Below, piece by piece: positions 25,935 to 35,680 of a stretch of DNA of 64,000 nt (its first letter is position 1; each line of letters starts with the position of its first letter). The stretch lies in assembly GCA_034004685.1 (NCBI GenBank), contig JAVEWG010000011.1, forward strand, positions 23,283 through 87,282. The letters are read 5' to 3'. The position numbers were made by a program, and so were the translations under genes. This stretch comes from JAEUNX01 sp034004685. GTDB lineage: Bacteria; Pseudomonadota; Gammaproteobacteria; Burkholderiales; Rhodocyclaceae. The notes under the pieces are model-generated. The model was not told the origin of the DNA. It saw only the letters and a program-made list of their open reading frames with translations, and ran no database searches.

Positions 25935-27863
25935 ATGCTCCTGTCACGGTTTTTTCCCCGCTCGATCCGCGTCCGCCTGCTCCTGGCCAGTACTGCTGTC
26001 CAGGTGGTGCTGCTTTCCCTGCTCTTGGCCAACAGCGCGCGTCTGATGAATGAAGCCGCCACGGCCAGCCTCAAGACCCTGGTGACCCAGAACGCCGTCA
26101 TGCTTCACACCATGGCCACCACCTACGGCGAACAGGGCCGACAGGGGGTTTTGCAGGACATGCTGGGAGAACTGCTCGCCGAGGATGGGGACGAGGGCTT
26201 GATCTACGTGCGCATCCAGGATGCCCAGGGCCAGACCCGGGTGGCCGCTGGCTTGCCGGCCATGAAGACCCTGCCCGAGCCCGACCGGGAGGATGCCCAG
26301 TCCCTGCGGGATGGCCTGGGCCGGGGCATCATTCATGTGCGCCGCCCCCTGCTGCTGGAACGCAACCAGGTGGGGGTGCTCCAGTTCGGCGTATCGGTAT
26401 CCATCCTGTCGGCGGCGCGCCAGGCCATTTTCCAGCAGGGGGGTGTCATCGCCCTGGTGGAGGTGGTGCTGACTTTCCTGCTGCTGTCGGGCATCGGCTA
26501 TCTGATGACCCGTAATCTGGGGCGCTTGCTGGAGGGAAGCCAGGCCATCGCTGATGGGCGCCTGGCCCATCGCATCCTGGTGGAGGGGCAGGACGAATTC
26601 GGCCAGCTGGCGGGCCACTTCAATATCATGGCCACCAACCTCCAGGCCCGGGTGCGGGAACTGGAGGAAACCGCCTCCCGGCTTCAGGCCAGCGAGCAGC
26701 GCTATGCCCTGGCGATCCGGGGCGCCAACGACGGGCTGTGGGACTGGGATCTAGCCGCCGACAGTGTCTATCTGGCCCCGCGCTTTTGCGAGATCGCCGG
26801 TTTTGGCGAGGTAGCGCGCAACGAGCTGCCCCAGTTCCTGCTGGATCTGCTCCATCCCGACGATCTGGGCCATTACCGCCAGCGCCTGGCCGACCACCTG
26901 GAGGGGCGCAGCAAGCAATTCATGTCGGAGCACCGGATCATCCGNNNNNNNNNNNNNNNNNNNNNNNNNNNNNNNNNNNNNNNNNNNNNNNNNNNNNNNN
27001 NNNNNNNNNNNNNNNNNNNNNNNNNNNNNNNNNNNNNNNNNNNNTCCATGCACGCCAAGGTGCTCCACAGCCTGCGGCTGGAAGCCGATCTGCGCTCGGC
27101 CCTGCGCCAGGATGGCCTGGCGGTGCACTACCAGCCCATCGTGGATCTGGCCACCGGCCAGGTGAGCAGCATGGAAGCCCTGGTGCGCTGGCCCCATCCC
27201 CGGGAGGGCATGTTGCCCCCGGCCTTGTTCATTCCCCTGGCGGAAACCCTGGACCTGATCCACGAACTCACCATGCGGGTACTCGACCAGGTGTGCGTGG
27301 ATGTGCGGCGCTGGCGGGCCATCGCCGGGGGGGCGCCAGTGCCGCCGGTAAGCATCAATCTTTCGGTCCGCCAGTTCTCCCGGCCGGATCTGGCGGCAGA
27401 GATCATTGCCGCGGTCCGGCGCAACGGCGTCGCTCCGGAGTGGCTGCGGCTGGAAGTGACCGAGAGCTTGCTGGCCAAGCCCGACGGCTCGGCCGCCCGG
27501 GTGCTCCAGGCCCTGCGGGAGGCGGGCATGCAGGTCCTGATCGACGATTTCGGCACGGGTTATTCGGCCCTGAGCTACCTCCACACCATTCCCTGCGACG
27601 TGATCAAGCTGGATGGGTCCTTCGTCCATTCCATCGGCGAGGACGAGCGCCTGCGGGTGATCGTCCGCCACGGCATCGAGCTGGCCCACGATCTGGGGAT
27701 TCTGGCGGTGGCCGAATGCATTGAGTCTCCGGCCCAGGCCGAGCTGTTGCGGAGCATGGGTTGTGATTATGGTCAGGGCTTCCTGTATTACCGGCCCATG
27801 GAGCCCGGGGCGCTGGACCGGGTGCTGTTCGGCGAGGTCCCGAGAGAGAAGGTGGGGGCATGA
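25935..27863 (+). CDS. Membrane-bound HAMP-PAS-(GGDEF)-EAL cyclic-di-GMP protein, interrupted by assembly gap
   Basis: Sensor enzyme of c-di-GMP signalling. Visible order: membrane helix 1 (about residues 9-31), periplasmic domain (about 32-155), membrane helix 2 (GVIALVEVVLTFLLLSGIGYLM), HAMP linker to about residue 245, PAS domain (EQRYALAIRGANDGLWDWDL...), 100 N, then a complete EAL domain. EAL phosphodiesterase residues look intact: EALVRW, INLSVRQF, LEVTES, DDFGTGYSALSYL, IKLDGSF, AECIES and GQGFLYYRP. The piece right after the gap (MHAKVLHSLRLEADLRSAL) is the usual GGDEF-EAL linker, so a GGDEF domain is probably hidden in the gap and the true gene is longer than drawn. The start is ATG 25935; the stop overlaps the porin-like gene (ATGA). 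Confidence 0.85.
   Translation: MLLSRFFPRSIRVRLLLASTAVQVVLLSLLLANSARLMNEAATASLKTLVTQNAVMLHTMATTYGEQGRQGVLQDMLGELLAEDGDEGLIYVRIQDAQGQTRVAAGLPAMKTLPEPDREDAQSLRDGLGRGIIHVRRPLLLERNQVGVLQFGVSVSILSAARQAIFQQGGVIALVEVVLTFLLLSGIGYLMTRNLGRLLEGSQAIADGRLAHRILVEGQDEFGQLAGHFNIMATNLQARVRELEETASRLQASEQRYALAIRGANDGLWDWDLAADSVYLAPRFCEIAGFGEVARNELPQFLLDLLHPDDLGHYRQRLADHLEGRSKQFMSEHRIIXXXXXXXXXXXXXXXXXXXXXXXXXXXXXXXXXXSMHAKVLHSLRLEADLRSALRQDGLAVHYQPIVDLATGQVSSMEALVRWPHPREGMLPPALFIPLAETLDLIHELTMRVLDQVCVDVRRWRAIAGGAPVPPVSINLSVRQFSRPDLAAEIIAAVRRNGVAPEWLRLEVTESLLAKPDGSAARVLQALREAGMQVLIDDFGTGYSALSYLHTIPCDVIKLDGSFVHSIGEDERLRVIVRHGIELAHDLGILAVAECIESPAQAELLRSMGCDYGQGFLYYRPMEPGALDRVLFGEVPREKVGA
26945..27044. other. Assembly gap of 100 N
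   Basis: Exactly 100 N between a PAS domain and an EAL domain. The flanks share no repeat. The size is almost certainly a placeholder: a GGDEF domain alone needs about 500 bp. Confidence 0.95.
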
Positions 27864-29065
27864 AACGGATTCTGTGTCTGGCGGTCCTGGCAGGGGTCTG
27901 CTGGGGCGGTAGCGCCTGGGCTGAGGATGCTGCCCAGGCCTGGCGCTTTTCGGGTTTTGGCACGGTGGCGGGGGTCCGGATGGAATCCCGGGATGTGCTG
28001 TTCACCCGGGCGTCCGGGCTGAATGAACCCGGGGGGGGCTATCTGGATTTCGGTCCCGACACCATCCTGGGGGTGCAGGCCAGCTATGGCATCGGTTTGC
28101 GGACGGATCTCACCGTGCAGCTCACCACTACCGAGGATGAGCGGGGCGACTACGCCCCCCAGGTCAGCTGGGCCTTCCTGCGCCACGGGTTCTCGCCGGA
28201 AGTTTCCATGCGGGTGGGTCGGCTGAGGGTGCCTTTCTTCATGTTGTCGGAGTCGGTGGGGGTGAACTACGTCAATCCCTGGGTGCGCCCCGCCCCCGAG
28301 GTCTATGGGCTCAATCCCTTCAACGATCTGGACGGGGCGGACCTGCTTTTCCAGACCAGCCTGGCGGGCTCGGAGCTGGAAATCCGTCCCTATTTCGGAA
28401 CAGGGCAGGTCCGTTGGCTGGACGGTAGCGCCAAGGTCACCGGCGTGCGGGGGGTGAACCTGGCCCTCCATGCCGATCAGTTTTCGGTTTACCTGGGTCA
28501 CGGGGAGACGCCCTTCCGCCTGAGATGGGGCGACCCCCTGTTTGTCCAGACCGCCGCCGCCTTGAGGGCGGTGGGGATGGGGGCGACGGTGAGGGATTTG
28601 CGGGGCAGCCACGGATATGTGCGGTTCGACTCCCTGGGCTTCCAGCGGGACGATGGAAACTTGCTGCTGGCCGGGGAGTATGTGCGGCGCGCCGCCAATC
28701 GCTACATCACCAGCAACCACGCCTGGTTTGTCTCGGCGGCCTACCGCTTCGGCAATCTGGCGCCCTATGTGACCCTGGCCCGGCAGAGCGCCGATGCACC
28801 CATTACGGATACCCGGGTGCCGGTGCCGGCGGTGGATGATCTCCTGCGTCTGTTCCAGGCTTCCCGCAGTGCGGCCCAGCACAGCGCCACGGCTGGCGTC
28901 CGCTGGGACTGGACCCGCAGTGCGGCCTTCAAGGCCGAGCTATCCCGGATCAAGGTGGACGCCGGCGCCTGGGGCAGCCTGTTTCCGGCGGACTCCCAGG
29001 ATCCCCTCGGACCCTTGGGCCGGCGGGTGCATATGCTGAGCCTGTCGGTGGACTTCGTGTTCTGA
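27860..29065 (+). CDS. Porin-like outer-membrane beta-barrel protein
   Basis: 401 residues with a signal peptide (MKRILCLAVLAGVCWGGSAWA, cleavage after AWA). The body alternates amphipathic strands (ASYGIGLRTDLTVQLTTTED, VSMRVGRLRVPFFMLSES, FSVYLGHG, WFVSAAYRFGNLAPYVTLAR) and ends in SLSVDFVF, the terminal aromatic residue typical of BAM substrates. The exact family is not recognised. The start overlaps the stop of the c-di-GMP gene, and a small periplasmic binding-like gene follows after 6 nt, so the three form one operon. The coupling suggests an envelope component linked to the signalling protein; this is inference. Confidence 0.7.
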   Translation: MKRILCLAVLAGVCWGGSAWAEDAAQAWRFSGFGTVAGVRMESRDVLFTRASGLNEPGGGYLDFGPDTILGVQASYGIGLRTDLTVQLTTTEDERGDYAPQVSWAFLRHGFSPEVSMRVGRLRVPFFMLSESVGVNYVNPWVRPAPEVYGLNPFNDLDGADLLFQTSLAGSELEIRPYFGTGQVRWLDGSAKVTGVRGVNLALHADQFSVYLGHGETPFRLRWGDPLFVQTAAALRAVGMGATVRDLRGSHGYVRFDSLGFQRDDGNLLLAGEYVRRAANRYITSNHAWFVSAAYRFGNLAPYVTLARQSADAPITDTRVPVPAVDDLLRLFQASRSAAQHSATAGVRWDWTRSAAFKAELSRIKVDAGAWGSLFPADSQDPLGPLGRRVHMLSLSVDFVF

Positions 29066-29071
29066 GTCGCC

Positions 29072-29485
29072 GTGGCCCGTTTCTGGATCCTTCTCCTCCT
29101 GACCTTGCTGGCGCCGTCCGCCTGGGCCGATCTGGTCCTGGTGGTGGGGCGGGATAGCCCGATCGCCAGCCTGTCCAGGGAGCAGGCCGAGCGCTTCTAT
29201 CTGGGACGCGGCACGGCCTTTCCGGATGGCACCCCGGTGGGCCTGCTGGATCTGCCGCCCGGCAATCTGCGAGACCAGTTCTACCTCAGGCTGACCGGCA
29301 AGAACCCGATCCAGATCCGCGCTTACTGGTCCCGCCAGGTATTCACCGGCCGGGCCCGCCCACCCCGTGAGGTGGGCTCGCCGGCCGAATTGCGCGCCCT
29401 GTTGGTCCAGAACCCCAATCTCCTCGGGTATCTGGCTGATGGCGACGCGGATGCCACGGTGAAGGTGTTGTTGCGGCTAGAGTAG
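29072..29485 (+). CDS. Small periplasmic PstS-like substrate-binding protein
   Basis: 137 residues with a signal peptide (ARFWILLLLTLLAPSAWA). The mature part (DLVLVVGRDSPIASLSREQAERFYLGRGTAFPDGTPVGLLDLP...RDQFYLRLTG) matches the short family annotated as phosphate ABC transporter substrate-binding, equivalent to one lobe of PstS; no transporter genes are adjacent. The start is GTG 29072. Proteins of this type next to membrane GGDEF/EAL genes may supply a ligand signal to the periplasmic sensor domain; this is a hypothesis from context. Confidence 0.75.
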   Translation: MARFWILLLLTLLAPSAWADLVLVVGRDSPIASLSREQAERFYLGRGTAFPDGTPVGLLDLPPGNLRDQFYLRLTGKNPIQIRAYWSRQVFTGRARPPREVGSPAELRALLVQNPNLLGYLADGDADATVKVLLRLE

Positions 29486-29538
29486 GCGGATCTTTCGCCA
29501 CAGGGGAACCTCGAGCGCCCTGCGCCCTCCATGAGCCC

Positions 29539-32252
29539 ATGGCCATTCTCCGTTTATCCCTGCGCATGTTCTGGCGCGATCTGCGTGCTGGCGAACTTCA
29601 CCTATTGGGCCTGGCCCTGGTGCTGGCGGTGGCCAGCCTCTCCAGCGTGGGTTTCCTGTCCGGGCGCATTGGCCTGGCNNNNNNNNNNNNNNNNNNNNNN
29701 NNNNNNNNNNNNNNNNNNNNNNNNNNNNNNNNNNNNNNNNNNNNNNNNNNNNNNNNNNNNNNNNNNNNNNNNNNNNNNGTTTATCCCTGCGCATGTTCTG
29801 GCGCGATCTGCGTGCTGGCGAACTTCACCTATTGGGCCTGGCCCTGGTGCTGGCGGTGGCCAGCCTCTCCAGCGTGGGTTTCCTGTCCGGGCGCATTGGC
29901 CTGGCTCTGGAGCGGGAGGCGGCCCAATTGCTGGGGGGCGACCTGCTCCTCAAGTCCGATCACCCCTGGTCGGTCCCGGTACGCCAGGACGCCGGCCTGC
30001 GCGGGCTGCGAACCGTGGATGTGGCGAGTTTCTCCAGCATGGCCCTGGGGCCAGGAGGGGTCGAATTGGTGGGGGTCAAGGCCGTGGCGCCCGGCTACCC
30101 CTTGCGGGGCGCCTTGCGGGTTGCCGATACTCCCGGGGGTGCGGATGCGCCGGCGCCCGGGGTGCCAGGCCCCGGGGAAGCCTGGGTGGATGAGCGCCTG
30201 CTTTCGTCCCTCGGGCTGGAGCCCGGGGACGCCATCGGCCTGGGGGAGTTGCGGCTGCGGGTGAGCCGGATCGTCACCCATGAGTCGGACCGGGGCGCCA
30301 ACTTCTTCGCGGTGCTGCCCCGGGTGCTCATAAACGGGGCTGATCTGGCTGCCAGCGGCCTGATCCAGGAGGGCAGCCGGGTCAGCTGGCTGTTGCAGGT
30401 GGCCGGCGAGGCGGATGCCGTGGCGGAGTTCCGTGCCTGGCTGGCGGGTCGCCTGGAGCGGGGGCAGGCAGTGGAGTCGGTGGAGCAGGCTCGGCCGGAA
30501 CTGCGCAGCGCCCTCGACCAGGCCCGTCGTTTCCTGCAACTGGCCGCCCTCCTGACGGTCATCCTGGCCGCCGTGGCGGTGGTGCTTACCACCCGCCGCT
30601 TTCTCCAGCGCCACCTGGATGCCTGCGCCATGCTGCGCTGTTTCGGGGTGTCCGGCCGGCGCCTGGTGGGGCTGGTGCTGCTGGAATTCCTGGTCATGGC
30701 CGGGGCGGCCTGGATCCTGGGGGCGAGCCTGGGTTGGCTCTTGCAATGGAGCCTGGGGGGGCTGGCGGGCACGGTGCTGGGGGTGGCCTTGCCGGTGACG
30801 CCCTGGCAGCCCTGGGCCCAGGGGCTGGTGGCGATCCTGCTGTTGCTGGCGGGCAGTGCCCTGCCCCAGTTGCTGCGCCTGCGCCGGGTGCCGGCCCTGG
30901 CGGTGATCCGGCGCGAACTGGCGGTGGTGGAGCCCGCCACCGGCTTGGCCTGGGGCGCGGCCGCCCTGGCCCTGGCCGGCCTGCTGGTGTGGGTGGCGGG
31001 GGAATGGCGACTGGGTTTGCTGGTGGCGGCGGGCTTCGTCCTGGTCCTGGGGGGGTTCTGGCTGGTGGCCTGGCTGGCGGTCCGGGGGCTGGGGCCCTTG
31101 GGGCGAGGGCGGATGGGCTGGCGCCAGGGGCTGGCCGCCCTGGACCGGCGGGCCGGCTTCGCCGCCCTCCAGGTTTCCGCCCTGGGGGTTGGCCTGGCGG
31201 CCCTGTTGGTGTTGACCCTGGTGCGGGGGGATCTGATCGATCATTGGCGCCGGGCCGCGCCGCCGGATGCGCCGAACCGTTTCCTGGTCAACATCCAGCC
31301 CGGGCAGCAGGGGGCGGTGGAAGCGCTTTTCCGCCGGGCCGGGCTGCCAGTGCCGGAACTGGCGCCCATGATCCGGGGCCGCCTGCTGGCGGTCAATGGA
31401 CGCCCGGTAGGGCGGGATGACTATCCGGAGGAGCGGGCGCGCCGCCTGGTGGAGCGGGAATTCAATCTCTCCCGGGGAAGTCGGTTGCAAGCGGGCAACC
31501 GGGTGGTGGCCGGCCGCTGGCATGGCGCCAGCCTTTCGCCTCAGTTCTCGGTGGAGAAGGGCTTGGCCCAGACCCTTGGCCTCGCCCTTGGCGACCGGGT
31601 GACCTTCGAGGTGGCCGGACGACGGGTTGAGGCACCCATCACCAGCGTGCGGGAACTCAACTGGGATTCCATGCGGGTTAACTTCTTTGTCACCGCTTCG
31701 CCGGGCCTCCTGGACGATGAGCCGGCCAGCCTGATCACCAGCTTCCGCCTGCCCCCCGGTCAGGTGGGCTTCACCCGGGAGCTGGTGGCGGCTTTTCCCA
31801 ATCTCTCGGTGATCGACGTGTCGGCGGTGCTGGCCCAGCTCCAGGCCATGATGGAACGCCTCATGGGCGTGGTGGAATTCATCTTCGCTTTTGCCATCCT
31901 GGCCGGCGCGGTGGTGCTGTGGGCCGCCCTCCAGGCCACCCACGACGAGCGGGGGCGGGAACTGGCCTTGCTGCGGGTGCTGGGGGGGCGCAATCGTCAG
32001 CTGCGCCAGGCCTTGCTGATGGAGTTCGCCACCCTGGGCGTGCTGGCCGGCAGCCTGGCCGGGGTCGGGGCATCCGCCCTGGGCTGGGTCATCGCGCGCC
32101 AGGCCTTTCATCTGGAAGGTTATCTGCCGGGGCTGTCGATTCCCCTGACGGGGGTTGTGGCGGGAATGGCCGGGGTGACCCTGCTGGGCTGGCTGGGCAC
32201 CCGGGGGCTGTTGCGCAATCCGCCCTTGGCGACCCTGCGGGCCCTGGCCTGA
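29539..32252 (+). CDS. FtsX-like ABC transporter permease (YbbP type), disrupted only by an assembly artefact
   Basis: Large inner-membrane permease. The reading frame begins MAILRLSLRMFWRDLRAGEL at 29539, meets 100 N at 29679, and the same sequence then resumes from GTTTATCCC at 29779. Removing 29679-29905 restores one continuous frame of 828 residues. Two FtsX modules are visible: helices near LAALLTVILAAVAVVLTTRRF with cytoplasmic loop FGVSGRRLVGLVLLEF, a periplasmic domain, and a second set near MERLMGVVEFIFAFAILAGAVVLWAALQATHDERGRELALLRVLGGRNRQL. YbbP-type permeases normally pair with a YbbA ATPase; none is encoded nearby. Confidence 0.85.
29552..29905 (+). repeat. Exact 127-bp duplication flanking an N gap (assembly artefact)
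   Basis: 29552-29678 and 29779-29905 are identical over 127 bp, separated only by 100 N. Both copies are bounded by the gap on the inner side. This is what two contigs sharing a terminal overlap look like when scaffolded without merging. Confidence 0.95.
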
Positions 32253-32309
32253 GCGAAGGGTAGCGGCGGGTATACTGGCAGGCTGTCCGACCCCCTCCCC
32301 GCTGCCACC

Positions 32310-33722
32310 ATGACAACCCTGGATTTCTGGATTTTTGGCGCCCTGATCGTCCTTTGCGGCGCGGTGCTGTGGTTATTGCTGCGGGGGCGGCGGCAGGAGG
32401 AGGCCCTGGCGGAGCTGCCCGGACAGCTGATCGAGGCCTTGAGCGGCCAACTGGCGGAACAGCACCGTGGGCTGCTGCAGGACCTCCACGGCGGTCTCGC
32501 CTCCCAGGCCGACCGGATCACCGCCCATGGCGCCGAGCAGTCCGAGCGGCTGCGGACCCGGGTCGAGACCGACCTGGGGGCGACCCGGGAGGGCATGCAG
32601 GTCCTCCACCTGAACCTCCAGACGCTCCTGGCTGGCCAGCGGGAAGAGTCCGCCCTGCGGCTGGCGAGCCTGGAGGCCGGCATCCGGGAGCAGCTTGCCC
32701 TGCAGCGTGGCGAGGTTCTGGAGCAGACCCTCAAGACCCTGGCCGAACATGCCCGGGCCGACCGGGAGTTGCTGGAAACCGGGTTGCGCAACGCCTCGGC
32801 CCAGCTCGCGGCCAGCATCGAGGTGCTGACCCGCACGGTCAACGAACGCCTGGAGACCATCACCGGCCATGTCAATCAGCGCCTGGACGAGGGATTCAAG
32901 AAAACCAACGAAACCTTCGTCAGCGTGATGGCCCGGCTGGCCACCATCGACGAAGCCCAGAAGAAGATCGATGGCCTCACCACCAACGTGGTGAGCCTCC
33001 AGGAACTCCTGGGGGACAAGCGGGCCCGGGGCGCCTTCGGCGAGGTTCAGCTGGAGGCCCTGGTCAAGAACGCCCTGCCGCCGGACGCCCACGCATTCCA
33101 GGTCACCCTGCCCAACGGCTCCCGGGTGGATTGCCTGCTCAAGCTGCCCGAGCCCACCGGCCAGGTGGCGGTGGATTCCAAGTTTCCCCTCGAGAACTAC
33201 CACCGCATGGTGGCCTCCGATGCGGGCGAGGTGGAGCGCCGGGCCGCCCAGGTGGCCTTCCGTGCCGACGTCAAGCGCCATGTGGACGCCATCGCCGGCA
33301 AGTACATCCTGCCCGGGGTGACCTCCGATGGGGCAGTGATGTTCATCCCCGCCGAGGCGGTATTTGCCGAGATTCACGCCTACCACCCGGAGGTGGTGGC
33401 CTACGCCCAGACCAAGCGGGTGTGGATCGTTTCCCCCACCACCCTGATGGCGGTTCTCAACACCGCCCGGGCGGTGCTCAAGGATGTGGAGACCCGCAAG
33501 CAGATCCACGTGATCAAGGATGCCCTGGGCAAGCTCTCCAAGGATTTCAGCCGCTTCGATGAGCGGATGGGGGCCCTGGCGCGTCACATTGAGCAAGCCA
33601 GCAAGGATGTCCAGGAGGTCCAGACCTCCAGCCGCAAGATCACCGCCCATTTCCAGAAGATCGAGGCCGCTCGCCTGGATGAGCTCCCCGGGGAAGGCGC
33701 CGTGCCCCCCCTGGAGGACTAG
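32310..33722 (+). CDS. rmuC: DNA recombination protein RmuC
   Basis: 470 residues: an N-terminal membrane anchor (FWIFGALIVLCGAVLWLLL), a long coiled coil (about residues 25-215), and the RmuC nuclease-fold domain (RGAFGEVQLEALVKNALPPDAHAFQVTLPNGSRVDCLLKLPEPTGQVAVDSKFPLENYHRM). RmuC limits inversions at short repeats; the biochemistry is not settled. It starts 57 bp after the permease gene. The last residues (GEGAVPPLED) are acidic and not conserved. Confidence 0.94.
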   Translation: MTTLDFWIFGALIVLCGAVLWLLLRGRRQEEALAELPGQLIEALSGQLAEQHRGLLQDLHGGLASQADRITAHGAEQSERLRTRVETDLGATREGMQVLHLNLQTLLAGQREESALRLASLEAGIREQLALQRGEVLEQTLKTLAEHARADRELLETGLRNASAQLAASIEVLTRTVNERLETITGHVNQRLDEGFKKTNETFVSVMARLATIDEAQKKIDGLTTNVVSLQELLGDKRARGAFGEVQLEALVKNALPPDAHAFQVTLPNGSRVDCLLKLPEPTGQVAVDSKFPLENYHRMVASDAGEVERRAAQVAFRADVKRHVDAIAGKYILPGVTSDGAVMFIPAEAVFAEIHAYHPEVVAYAQTKRVWIVSPTTLMAVLNTARAVLKDVETRKQIHVIKDALGKLSKDFSRFDERMGALARHIEQASKDVQEVQTSSRKITAHFQKIEAARLDELPGEGAVPPLED

Positions 33723-33976
33723 GTGTGTGTTCGCATTCACCCCGGGGGATGTGACACGCCCCAGGATCTCCCGGGCCGTTCCGGGCTGCTCGCCCCCCCC
33801 TGTCGGCCGAGTGCCCAGTTTGGGCAAGGGCGTGGGCGCCGCGGCCATCCCGTTTGGGTGAATGTGTTTAGTGTTTTTTATGAATCCATTAAAGCTCTGG
33901 AGTTTTGGGACGTAATAGTGCCCATGCCCACCCGGCGTCGTCCGGAACTTCGATAGATACCCCGAGACCCAGAGCC

Positions 33977-35680
33977 ATGACCACGTTCACAGTCCGCCTC
34001 AAGCTCATCCTGCTCATCGTTTTTTCCATCGGAGCGCTGCTCCTGGTGAGCATTTCGGCCCGCTTCGGCATCATGCGGGTTGCCGACGCCATGCACTCCG
34101 TCAGCGAACAGGGGTTGGCCGCGGTGGAGGCCTTGGGGGCCCTGCGGGCCGGCCGGCAGGACGCGATCATTGCCATTCAGGACGGGTGGCGTTGGGATAT
34201 TGTCAAGATGGAGGCCATGATCCAGGACGACAACGCCCGGCTCGACGAAGGGCGCGGCACGGCCGAAGGCATCCTGACCCGGGTCGAGGAGGCCCTGCAG
34301 AAAGCCGATGCAGCTTTCAAGCGCTACGATGCCTTGCCCAAGAGCGAGGCCCAAGCCAAACAGTGGGATGCCATGAAGGCCGTGTGGCCAGAGTTTGTCA
34401 GCGCTGACGCACGGCAGATTGCAGTCACCCGGAAGGTGGTGGCCGCCAAGGATTGGGCGGAGTTCAAAGGTCTTTACACGGAGTTTCTTGGCTCTGCCGA
34501 CATGTGGACGGGGTCCTATGTGTCCCTGGATACCCATCTTCGGGACTTGGCCGCCCTGAGCGCCAAGGAAGGCGCCGAAACCGTGCAAAAGGCCGATGGG
34601 GCGGTCACTGGCGCCACCAGCACGATGCTGGTGGCGTTGGTGGTGGCCGCGGCCCTGCTGGGCACCCTGGGTATCCTGATCGCCAGGAACGTGACGGGCT
34701 CCCTCAATGCCATGCGCCGTACCATCATTAAAGTGGCGGAAACCAGCGACTTCACCACCCGGGCGGAGGTCAATGGGCGAGACGAGGTGGCCCAGACCAT
34801 TGAGTCCTTCAACAACCTGCTAGAGCGGGTCCAGCAGTCCCTCAATGAGGTACGGACCAGCGCCGACACCATCGGTTCGTCGGCCCAGCAATCGTCCTCC
34901 GTGGCAGCGCGGGTGGCTGACGCTTCCGCCGCCCAGAGCGAGGCCTCGGCCACCATGGCCTCCGCCATCGAGAGCCTGACCGCCAATATCGGCCATATCA
35001 CCGGGATTACCCAGCGTGCCTTGGCGCGATCCAGGGACGCCAACCAGGCGGCCGAGTCGGTGGCCGAAACCATCAAGAACACCGCTGCCGAGATCGATCA
35101 GATCACCGCCCAGCTTTCCGAGACCGGGCAGACCGTGGCGAGCCTGGGCAAGGAGTCCGAGCGCATTTCCGGCATCGTTGGCCTGATCCGGGAGGTGGCG
35201 GAACAGACCAACATGCTTGCCTTGAACGCCGCCATCGAGGCGGCCCGGGCCGGCGAACAGGGCCGCGGTTTTGCCGTGGTGGCGGCAGAGGTGCGCAAGC
35301 TGGCCGAGAGCACCGCGGGCTCTGCCCAGGAAATCGGCGAGATGGTGGTGACCATGCAGCATTCCACCCGCAACGCCATCAGCAACATGGAATCCGTGGT
35401 CCAGCGCGCCCAGGGCGGGCGGGCCATGTCGGAGGAAGCCGCCAACCGGATCGTGGAGATCCGGGATAGCGCGGAACAGGTGACTCTGGCCATCGATGAA
35501 GTATCCGCCGCCTTGGTCAAGCAGGAACAGTCGGCCGAGGATATCTCCGGTCGGGTGGACGCGGTGGTGCGGATGTGCGAGGAAAACTCCGGGGCCAGCT
35601 CCCTCAGCGCCACGGTTTCCCAGGATCTGGGTCGGGCGGCGGACAGTCTGCGGTCCACGGTGGCCCGCTTCAAGGTTTAA
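33977..35680 (+). CDS. Methyl-accepting chemotaxis protein
   Basis: 567 residues: membrane helix 1 (LILLIVFSIGALLLVSI), a periplasmic four-helix-bundle-like sensor (about residues 35-215), helix 2 (TSTMLVALVVAAALLGTLGILIA), HAMP (about 236-290) and the cytoplasmic signalling domain. Its hairpin tip carries the conserved EQTNMLALNAAIEAARAGEQ and GRGFAVVAAEVRKLAEST. No C-terminal NWETF-like CheR pentapeptide was seen. The ligand is unknown. ATG 33977 gives a normal N-terminus. The 254-bp region before it contains no gene and no clear sigma-28 promoter. Confidence 0.92.
   Translation: MTTFTVRLKLILLIVFSIGALLLVSISARFGIMRVADAMHSVSEQGLAAVEALGALRAGRQDAIIAIQDGWRWDIVKMEAMIQDDNARLDEGRGTAEGILTRVEEALQKADAAFKRYDALPKSEAQAKQWDAMKAVWPEFVSADARQIAVTRKVVAAKDWAEFKGLYTEFLGSADMWTGSYVSLDTHLRDLAALSAKEGAETVQKADGAVTGATSTMLVALVVAAALLGTLGILIARNVTGSLNAMRRTIIKVAETSDFTTRAEVNGRDEVAQTIESFNNLLERVQQSLNEVRTSADTIGSSAQQSSSVAARVADASAAQSEASATMASAIESLTANIGHITGITQRALARSRDANQAAESVAETIKNTAAEIDQITAQLSETGQTVASLGKESERISGIVGLIREVAEQTNMLALNAAIEAARAGEQGRGFAVVAAEVRKLAESTAGSAQEIGEMVVTMQHSTRNAISNMESVVQRAQGGRAMSEEAANRIVEIRDSAEQVTLAIDEVSAALVKQEQSAEDISGRVDAVVRMCEENSGASSLSATVSQDLGRAADSLRSTVARFKV

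Noticed and set aside
33811..33825. TGCCCA/TGGGCA hairpin after rmuC as a terminator
   Set aside because: No T tract follows and the stem is short.
33890..33916. TAAA-N15-GACGTAAT before the chemotaxis receptor gene as a sigma-28 promoter
   Set aside because: The -10 matches only 4 of 8 positions of GCCGATAA.
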